Shown one piece after another: positions 31,246-42,215 of a stretch of 64,000 bases of DNA (the stretch's first letter is position 1; each line of letters begins with the position of its first letter). The notes below the pieces were generated by a model, which worked only from the letters and a program-made list of their open reading frames with translations, did no database searches and was not told where the DNA came from. The stretch lies in NCBI GenBank assembly GCA_018857735.1, contig JABMCL010002073.1:1372501-1436500 (forward strand), written 5' to 3'. This DNA is from Alviniconcha marisindica (Eukaryota > Mollusca > Gastropoda > Provannidae). Made by a program: the position numbers and the translations under genes.

Positions 31246-32496
31246 TGTAATGGAGTGGAGTGGTAGCCGAAGGACAGGACACAGGCAGCGGAGTCAGTCA
31301 AAATGGAGACCACAGCAGGCGTACGGCAGCAATCAGGTTTTATTTGCTCAGCAGCAGACAATTTTCAGCACACCCAAAATCCTCACTCGCACGCATAGAT
31401 AAGAGAACGGCGCGGGCCGCAAGGAACACACGCTATCACTACAATCAAATCGGCCCTCTGGACCACAAAATGGCTGACAGTTGTGTTTCCTTGGCCCGCA
31501 CAAATACAGTTTCCTCAACAATAACTAAACTAATTAAAACATGAAAAACATCAAATAAAAGCTACAGTTACAATCTTTTAAACCGTATAAACAAAATGTA
31601 CACACATGACTTATTTTATTTACAACAAGAGTGGGAAGCGTGGCTTGCACCTGTCTATACTGAAACACTGAGATTCGTACAACTAAATCACAACTAACAC
31701 AATGTACAAAATATTAATGTTACTAAAACTTACATCAGAATAAAGAACACGCTCCCACGGTTAAAACGGTACAGAACAATTACAATACAACGCTCTGTAA
31801 GAGAAGCAAGACACACTCAAAGACGTACTAAAACAATCGGTGGCGAACTTTCGCCTGGGGCGCGTTATCTTAGTCGCAGCAGCGCTGCTGATACCAAGTA
31901 GTCTATGAATACAACTTAGCTTCTACAGTACACAATACTCAAATAAGTCAATTTCAACCCAAAATAAACACTTAACATGAAGTCAGCTGAGCAAAATACT
32001 ATACGACAAAGCATTGATCGATACAGAATTACTTTAATCGAGTCAAAACAACGATTCACTACTGTTCACTAGTAGGCCTTCTAACAGAGAACGCGCCATG
32101 CAGACGACGGCTATAAAAAGAATAGACTTAGCGAGGCATCGGCTACCGATTAAGCTCGATCCTGCGTCTAAATAAACGTTGGATAAACATTCTAAGATGC
32201 CAAATTATATTACACATGGCTTGGTGCATAAAAAAGACTAGGTGAACAAAGAGTAGGTAAACAAACAAGTGGTCAAAATATTAAGGGAGAAAACAGATTT
32301 GAAAATGGCGCGCACCGGCGGCTATCGCCAGTCGGCTGTGTGAAGGCCATGTGGCGTTACGCTACACGCCGCGCTTCGAAACAAAAGCGTCGTCTGCTCC
32401 GGTTCCCGGGTTACTAATAGTACAGTAATGAAATTGCGTGGATCTGATAACCGGGGCGGGATTACTGTAAAAACGTACAAAGAGCACTTGCTCACA
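31246..32496 (-). mobile_element. Solo LTR, copy 2 (1,251 bp, inverted)
   Basis: Plus-strand ends are TGTAATGGAG and TTGCTCACA (TG...CA). A perfect 4-bp duplication ACAA lies at 31242-31245 and 32497-32500. AATAAA on the minus strand is at 31344-31339. Same family as 20200-21454. It interrupts the DIRS-like recombinase. Confidence 0.87.
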
Positions 32497-32567
32497 ACAA
32501 TAAAAAGTGAAACTGTACTGATGTCTTAGTTGGTTCGTTAGTGACCACCAGACTGAACTATGAAGTT

Positions 32568-32611
32568 TCACGTGACTTCGTTATGACTCAGTCAAGAAAC
32601 AATGATCATTA
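32568..32611 (-). repeat. Possible right terminal repeat of DIRS-like element
   Basis: Imperfect reverse complement of 29291-29338. Confidence 0.35.
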
Positions 32612-32619
32612 CAAAATTA

Positions 32620-33340
32620 AACTAGACGCGCTAGGAAGGTGTTTTATTTGAAATTATTATGAGTTTATTGACTAAACGGAGAAGTCACGCCCTCCGGCAT
32701 GTCAATATATGCTCATGATATTTGATTAAACGGACCCTCCCTGTGAGACGTAAGTCAGTCCAGAGGCTACACCACTGAGGTTTGTCTGTGTGGGCAATGT
32801 CCACTTTTAGCCCCGTCGGTTCGCGGAAAGGAAAAAAACCCATCCCTGTCAATAACTTGATAATTTGTTACTAAATAGTGTTTGTTTTGTTTTTATAACT
32901 TGATAAATGCTGTTTTGTTTGTTAGTATTTTATTTTAATTAATATTTTTGCACCTGACTGTTTTAACCCAAATTCAAACAATGAGACATTAAATGCTCAT
33001 GTATATTATGGTATGCACTTTTAATTCTCACAGCTGTTATATTATGGTATGCACTTTTAATTCTCTTCATGTGCTATGTTTGTCAATGACAGTGTAAAAT
33101 ATATTTCCTCTACCATTATAAGTTAGTGAGGGTGGAAACAAAGACTATGTCGTGGTGTAAAGCTGTAACTTAAAGAAAATTGCACTGTTAGTATATAATG
33201 TATACTTATATAAAATCATTTATTTTTATTTTTAGGAGTGATTTATTCTATATCAGCCCACTTTTAATCCACCCCACCCCCCCCCCCCCCCCCACCCCGC
33301 CAACATATATGATATATGTAAGAAAAATAATTGTTTTATT
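32620..33340. other. AT-rich upstream region of oxidase A
   Basis: A directly repeated motif (GTTATATTATGGTATGCACTTTTAATTCTC-like) occurs near 33002 and 33037. A C run lies at 33278-33292. No coding exon was seen. Confidence 0.5.
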
Positions 33341-33378
33341 TTAAACAGGTTGTGTGCCAAGCTGTCACTGATCACAAA

Positions 33379-33789
33379 ATGGTGCGCATAGCCGTCATCG
33401 GTGCAGGCATCATTGGATTGACAAGTGCAGTCAACATCCAGAAGCTGATGCCTGATGCCAAGGTCACCATTATATCAGACAAGTTTGACAAGGATACAAC
33501 AAGTTCTGGTGCCGGGGGTCTTTACAGGCCCACAGCTCATCTGGTCAAAGGCGTGCCACCAGAAACTATCAAGTAATGTTGGACAAAGGTGTAAACTATC
33601 AAATAATTTTGGAGAAAGGTGTAAACTATCAAGTAATGGTGGAGAAAGGTGTAAACTACCAATGATTTTGGAGAAAGGTGTAAACTCTCAAGTAATGTTG
33701 GAGAAAGGTGTAAACTATCGAATAATGCTGGAGGCTTGATTCAGTGACAGTGTGTAATGTACTAGTTTAGTAAAACTTGATTACACTTG

Positions 33790-33872
<83 letters not shown>

Positions 33873-34922
33873 CACACAAACACACACACACACACACTAC
33901 AGTAGCAAAGATAACATGATTAAGTATGACATAATTGAGGAAAAATTGTTTATTTATTTTTAGCTTGAAGTTGAATAACATTTACATTTTTATTAATGAT
34001 GTGTTACTGAGCCTACTGTTGAAGAATATGAAAACAAGTTGAAGTTGTGTATTTAAATGCCATAACTAATTTTACTTCCTGATCCAGTCAGCTACATAAA
34101 AATATGTTTTCTTTGAAAGCACCATTGTGGTTTATGTCAAACTTCGCTGCATGATGATAATGCAGAATTCATGATGAAAAACCACTCTGGTGAGAGAACA
34201 CCGCTCTTTTCAAATTGTGTTTGTAAAAATCAGCTCTTTTTTTTCTCTCATGTTTTTATGTAAGCCCCTGGCCAAGGTTCACGCATATGTTTGATATTAG
34301 TACAGTGCTGCCAGTGGTCTTGGAAGGGCAGTTCCACTTTATTCTCCCACTTGGGGTGACCTTGGCCATATATCAAGGTCACAGTGGCATTAAACAGTCA
34401 AATCATCTCAGATACATAATTTCTCAGTATGATTTAAGTTCTTATCTCGTCAACATAAAACATTAGGTGATTGTCAGATAGTGAGATACACAAAATAGTT
34501 GATAATTATAGACATGTTTGTCAAAGATTTGAAGTGACAGTGACAGAACATGCATTGTTCCAAGATGGTCTAATAATCCAGCAGCAAGTTCACCAGCAAA
34601 TGATTGTCGAAAGGCAACATTTATTTTGTAACATTTTTGGGTTGTTTGTGTAGAACAGTTACGTTTTTAGCCTGATAAGTTGTTTGCCGAATGACAAAGC
34701 AAAAGAAAACTACTCAAACTAGTACAAAAAAATAGCATCATGTTGTCTATGTCATAATAAATCAGCGTTCTTTTTAATCTTTTATGTGTTTGGATAAAAC
34801 TAGTAAACCAGAATTGTATCTGAAACATTTTACTACTTTTCTGCAGCTCTTTGCTTTACACAGAAAACACATTTTTTTTGGCAACTGAAAATTAATGTCC
34901 CCATTTGAACTGAAGTTTGTCT

Positions 34923-34964
<42 letters not shown>

Positions 34965-35115
34965 TACATTTATCATGCACTCATCAATGCCCTGAGTGCT
35001 CACATGATACATATTAACCTAAATATAATATTCTATACACATGTAGAGCATAATCCTACCAAAACAATTTACATAAAGTATTATTAATTTTTTTATAAAA
35101 TAATAAAACACACTA

Positions 35116-35209
<94 letters not shown>

Positions 35210-37777
35210 GACTGTAGCAGAAACTGGGTACGGATGTAATTAGGATGGAAATACTTTGTACAGAGCCTGGGTGCAGGACTCCTGGGACTACTTCAGCAGC
35301 CTGGCAATGTCGCCCTTGGCCAAGGAAACGGGACATACGCTGGTGCCAGGATATGTTGTGTCAGATGATCCAACATTCATCCAGGTGGGTGATGCTGCAG
35401 TTCTCAAAGGTTGTGTGGGGCATGAAATTGGTACATCCTGCCTGTTGTAAGGTAGGTTTATGGATGCTGTATGAACAAACAGACAAACAAATGCTAACAA
35501 AACTTGTTTTCTTCTAATGGATGTTTTGTTAAAATATATATTTTTATGTGCTCCTTTGTGTATGCCTTCAGGTCTGATCAGGCTATGAATCTCTAGTGTT
35601 GAAAGTGGGCTGCTTTAGACCGTTGCTTTATCTTGTTTTGCAGAACCCATTGTATGCGAACATTGTTTTCAACTTCAGGCTTCTCACATCAGATGAGCTG
35701 AAGAAACTCAAGTTTCCATACAAGTAGGTGGCTTGATTTACTGTAATATTTATATACACATATATCATCAGATTTTTAATAATCCGGATTTTTAAAAAAT
35801 CTGAATGGTAAATTTACATTTTTTTCATGGTGCGTCTGTGTAGTTCATTGAGCAAGCAAACTAATGACTATACAAGTAAGTGGTTTCCATACAAGTAGGT
35901 GGTTTGATTTACTGTAATATTTATATACACATATATCATCAGATTTTTAATAATCCGGATTTAAAAAAAATCTGAATGGTAAATTTACATTTTTTTCATG
36001 GTGCGTCTGTGTAGTTCATTGAGCAAGCAAACTAATGACTATACAAGTAAGTGGTTTCCATACAAGTAGGTGGTTTGATTTACTGTAATATTTATATACA
36101 CATATATCATCAGATTTTTAATAATCCGGATTTAAAAAAAATCTGAATGGTAAATTTACATTTTTTTCATGGTGCGTCTGTGTAGTTCATTGAGCAAGCA
36201 AACTAATGACTATACAAGTAAGTGGTTTCCATACAAGTAGGTGGTTTGATTTACTGTAATATTTATATACACATATATCATCAGATTTTTAATAATCCGG
36301 ATTTAAAAAAAATCTGAATGGTAAATTTACATTTTTTTCATGGTGCGTCTGTGTAGTTCATTGAGCAAGCAAACTAATGACTATACAAGTAAGTGGTTTC
36401 CATACAAGTAGGTGGTTTAATTTACTTAATATTTATTGACACATATATCATCAGATTTTTAATAATCCGGATTTTAAAAAAATCTGAATGGTAAATTTAC
36501 ATTTTTTTCATGGTGCATCTGTGAGTCTGTGTAGTTCATTGAGCAAGCAAACTAATGACTATACAAGTAAGTGGTTTCCATACAAGTAGGTGGTTTAATT
36601 TACTATAATATTTATTGACACATATATCATCAGATTTTTAATAATCTGGATTTAAAAAAAAATCTGAATGGTAAATTTACATTTTTTCATGAGCAAGCAA
36701 ACTAATGACAACATATTAACATTGAAAGTAACATGTACATTGGTTTTGAGTGCTGTAGATATCAACATTAAATAGTACAGAAAAGGTGGAATATTTTGTT
36801 TGAATATTGCAAAGTTTGAAAATACTTAAACTGCCATATGATTGTGTCCAGAAAGGATTCTCTTCTTTTGGTTCATACAGTATGTGACCAAGACTCCCGT
36901 AAGTGTGAAATGACCTAGTTTTAGATTTAGATTTTTTTTCTTTCTCAAAAGATGAGAACTGCAGTTCTCAAAGGTTGTGTGGGGCATGAAACTGATACAT
37001 CCTGCCTGTTGTAAGGTAGGTTTATGGATGCTGTATGAACAAACAAACAAACAAATGCCAACAAAACTTTATTTTCATCAAAGCATAATGTGTGAATTTA
37101 AGGATAACCACACTCCACACAACAGCAACAGATAATTGTATTTGCTAACAGTGCTCATGCACAGAAATGTGCAAACAACTTAGAGCCTGGTATTTGTTTT
37201 CAGTGAAAGTCACACACTTAGTCTGTGTTGTTACAATGTAAAACAAAAGTGTCTACTTGTTACAGACACTTGTTTTACATTCTGACAGTGGTTTAGTAAA
37301 ACAAACTTTAGAAACAAAAGTGAAAATGGTGTCCAGTAAAAAGAGTGAAAGAAGCAGAGAAACAACTGAATTTAAAGACAAATGCATCATGGACCTACAT
37401 ACACATGCACACATGTATGCTTGCATGCACCCCCCCATGACAACCCCCCCCCCCCCCCCATGACCCCCGCCCCCCCACCCCCCACACCTATTTCTGGCCC
37501 TCTAAGTGAGAGTCTAAAAGGGTACTGTGACTTACCCCAAGTGTTATGGACAAAAGCAATATCTGTACCTGTATGTCCACATACAGTACAATACAATACA
37601 ATACAACTTTATTGTCTCTGTGTAGAGAAATTTGCTTTCTGGCTCATCATTTACATAAAAACATTCAATTCAATTAACAATAAAACATCAACAACTCAAT
37701 AAAACACGGAGCTAAAAACTGGTCAAATACAAGGAAAAAACAATAACAATGTACACACACACACACACACACGCACC

Positions 37778-37811
<34 letters not shown>

Positions 37812-37985
37812 TTATTCTTCTGGCTCACCAATAACTTAAAACATTCAATAAGTTACAATAAAACAAAATTCCTTAAACAACAAAACATTAAAATCGAAAC
37901 ACTCAATCGACCACAACACATAAATTATAGGCAGCATTTATGAAGTAATATATTAAATCCAGGCAGTATATAATTCTTCACACAT

Positions 37986-38028
<43 letters not shown>

Positions 38029-41000
38029 CACACAAACATTATTCTTCTGGCTCACCAACTACTGAAAACATTCAATAAATATTATAATAAAACAATCATT
38101 CCTTAAGTAAACATCAAACACTAAAATTGACCGCAACATATAATATATAGACAGCATTTATGAAGCGACATTAAATCCAGGCAATATATATATATAAATT
38201 TCACACACGCACACACCCACACACACACACACACACACAAGAAACAAGAAAAAACGGGGAAAAAACGATTGCACACGCACACACACATGCACACACACGC
38301 ACCCCCCCCCCCACCCCCCACCTCCCCATCCCACACACACATGGCACACACTCATATGCATGCACACAAGTAAATTGTCATGGGCACTTCTGCACACAAT
38401 TATTATTAGTCAACTCAGAATTAAGACGGTATGCTAATATATCATAAACCTGAAGTATACTGGGTTATTTTACCAGTGAGTTGAAAGAGTAACTTAAACA
38501 TCCATCTGATCAACACTATCACAGGGTAAGTAAAACTGAGCCTTGAAACCCACAATGCGAACATATTAAGTAGCCTGAGAATTAAAAACAGAAATAGCAC
38601 TTGGGATAAAAGATTTTTTGTACACATTCTTCCTGGCAATCGGCACTTTGTATTGTCGGCCCAACCAGACTTTCTGAAACTGAGAAAAGAGGGGGTGCTT
38701 TGCGTCGTCTAAGATCCGTGCAGTTTTCCGTTCAACTGCTGTAAGGTAGAGATCGCTTAGGGAGTCTTGTTTTGCACCAATTATCTTTCCTGCCATCCCA
38801 ACAATACGTACATGTGACATCTTCATCAGTTTGTAGGTATGCTACTTAAATCAATGAGTGCCAAACTTAGGATGGTGATAATACTGAGCTTCACTTGCTT
38901 GTATCACGTCGTTGACCTTGACCTTACATTACTTGCAGGTACGGGTGTACTTTTATGACCGTCATCACTCAGCCCCAAAAGTTTATGCCCTGGCTGATGA
39001 GAAAGTAGGTACTTTAATAAGCACCACAGAATGACATGGAACTGTATATTTTTTCTTTTAGTCGTCTGTTTGAGATGGCTCAATTTGTCTGATCAGTAGA
39101 AGACACCGCTTGCGAATATACGCTTACAAATTGATGTGTTTTAGGGGTTGTACCCTCACTCCAACAGGTAGCTGAAAAGTGTTTTTTTTTGGTGTATATT
39201 TTATGAAGCCAGAAACATTGGAGCCACAAGCACAATTGTGAAAGAGGCCAAGCAAAAGGGTTACTTTTGATGATCATACATGGTACATCACTCCTTGTAT
39301 GTAAAAACTGAAATATATGTGTTTGTAACTTATGTAAGCAATGTAGCTTTTTATTGTTTTTGTGTTGTTTTTAAAGATGATTTCCCTGGAAACCAATTCA
39401 CCCTGGTCACTAAATGAAACCCATATGGTCATGGCTGAAAGAAATATACTAACAATAGTTAACCTGTTTTGATATTCTATTTTTACTTACTCATTTTTTG
39501 TATTTTTATATTTATGCTGCTTATGTGTGGTTCATGGTTGTCTGTGTGTTGTAGATTTAGAGAACAGGGTGGTATTGTGGAATTTCGTACTGTTGGAAAA
39601 TTGGAAGAGGTATGTTTTTTTGCTTATTAGTATTATTATTTTTTTCATTTTTTTTCTTCAGATGAAATATCTTTCTATCTCTTAATGCGATAAATACTGC
39701 TTTTTGGTTTTTATATATATGTCAATATATTGCTTTTATATATTCTTAATTTTTATGGATGTTACCAAATTGCATTCTTCAGTTTTGCCTCAAATTGTTG
39801 AGTTACTAAAATGTATTTACTGCCTCTGTTTTTTTCGTGTTCTTGCTTCTTGTTTTCTATCCTCTATGATGTACTCACATCGTCTCACTTACTGACGTAC
39901 TTATCTCCCTTATGCCAGGTATATGACTTTAACCTTGCTAAACATCATGGGTGAAAAACCACACATGCTCTCTGTCTCATGCGCATGTTTAGAACTCACG
40001 CAATGTTGATACTATTGCAATGAAACATTATGACTTTGCTCACCAAGCATCATCACATGTGTTACCCACTCTGGCATGGTTCACCCTGATATAACCGCAC
40101 CGGTTGTCTGGGCGTAAAACACCAACTTACTTACTTACTTACTGGCATGGTTTTGTCAGTAAATCAAGAAGTGAATGCATAAGCAGTAAAGTTATACTAT
40201 ACATTGTGGGTGTGAAGACACCCATACTTCAGAGAGGAAACCTTATGCACAGTACATCAAGGGTGTGAGTATACCATACCTCAGAGAGAAAACTATACAT
40301 ACTGTACACCATACTTCAGAGAGGAAGCCCTACATGTGATATGTCATGAGTGTGAGCACACAACACTTCACAGAGGAAACCATACATATATGCAGTACAC
40401 CGTCTTCAGAGAGGAAACCTTACATGCAGTATGTCATGGGTGTGAGCACACCATCTTTCAGAAAGGAAACCATACGTACAGTGCACCATACTTCAAAGAG
40501 GAAACTTTATGTGCAGTATGTCATGGGTGTGTGTACACCATACTTCAGAGAGGAAGCTGCATGTGCATTGTCATGGGTGTGTATACACCATACTTCAGAG
40601 AGGAAGCTGCATGTGCAGTACACCATACTTCAGAGAGGAAACCTTACATGCAGTATGTCATGGGTGTGGGCACACCATACTCCAGAGAGAAAACCATGCA
40701 TGCAGTACACCATAGTTTGGAGAGGAAACCTTACATGCAGTATGCCATGGATGTGGGCACACCATGCTTTGGGGGGGAGGGGGGGGATAAAAGTCGAGGT
40801 TTTGTCAGGGATAGGAGAGTCTTTCTCATCGTATGCCCAAGCACTTTCCATCTAGAATTTTAAAATAAATTTTTAAGATAGGTCATATCATTGAGGAAGA
40901 CTGTCAGATTTGTAATGGGTATTTTCATTCTGTAATTGAAAATGCCTTCTTTTGTTTAAATAGCTTGCAGGCTTCTATGACGTTGTGATGAACTAGCTAC

Positions 41001-42132
41001 AGTATGAAGAATTCTTATATGTATTGTGGGATGAATGAGTATTCTTAACTTTCTGTTTGAAAATTCTTCTGTTCTATACAAAGCTTGCAGGCACCTATGA
41101 CATTGTGGTGAACTGCTGTGCATTGGGTGCACAACAGTTATTTCAGGACAACGCCATGTATCCAGTCAAAGGGCAGTTAGTGCATGTAAGTTTGTCTATT
41201 CTCTTTGATTCTTTTGAAGTCTGAAGTAGTGTGACAGTAACCTAGGCATGAAAGAACTACTGAGCAGATAAAAATGTTACAGTGGCACTGATAATAGCAG
41301 GTAGTAATAGCTGTATGAAGTTCAAGTTCTGCTTCCTTCATCTATTAGGCGTAGCCACAATCATCATTTTGATTATTCAGCCATTATTAAGCATTGCCTG
41401 GGTGGTTTCATGCTTTCAGCCACTAGACCTTCTCTTATCGAAAGCTGGACAATGAGATCTTTGATGTGTGCAATGCTCTTGTGAGTCTGCACAGCTGTTA
41501 GTTGGGAAGAACTGAAAAAGTCACTAACCTTGCGCAATAAAGATCCAACTTTTGGAGATTTTTACGCAAATTTAAAGGTGGAATCTTACAAAAGCATCTT
41601 CCATCACATTAGTTTCTGTCTGTTAACAATGTAACCACTGGCTTCTTTCCATCTCTCCATAATCTGTGTCATTTCCAGCTCATTCAAGAATAGTTTGCTG
41701 TACCTCAGCCTTCTTTCTTCAGTGTTGAAAATATTTTATTCTGCAGCTGTTGCACTGTTCGAAACACAAGTATTGCCTAGAATGACATAGATTATGGAAA
41801 GATGGAAAGAAGCCGATGGTTACATTGTTAACAGACAGAAACTAATGTGATAGAAGATGCTTTTGTAAGATTTTGGGGTGCGTGGGTGGAGGTGGTGAAG
41901 AGGAATATTGATGTTCATTACTTTGGTTTATTATTATTCACTTGGAGTTTATTCATAATCATCTGTGATTTCCGATCCAAGATAAGCAGTCTCATGCTGT
42001 TTTTGTTTTTCCTTCTTATGTCTGGAAGCTGTAAGTTTTTTTTAGCATTGTTATTGAATATTATTTGCAAAGCTTCCATGCTGCACAAACACACACACAC
42101 ATGCATACGTATGCACACACACACACTATCAA

Positions 42133-42215
<83 letters not shown>

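Noticed and set aside
20200..32496. One large element with 1.25-kb terminal inverted repeats (Polinton- or DIRS-like, 12 kb)
   Set aside because: Each repeat has its own, different 4-bp target duplication and TG...CA ends, which fits two separate solo LTRs rather than one element.
33455..33739. A 94-codon frame repeating SNVGQRCKLSNNFGERCKL
   Set aside because: It is an alternate frame of oxidase exon 1 running into the 30-bp donor minisatellite.
40336..40863. A zinc-finger array suggested by HTSERKPYMQ-like repeats
   Set aside because: Spacing is 32-84 bp rather than 84 bp throughout, Cys/His pairs are not in the C2H2 order, and the frame arises from a tandem satellite inside an intron.
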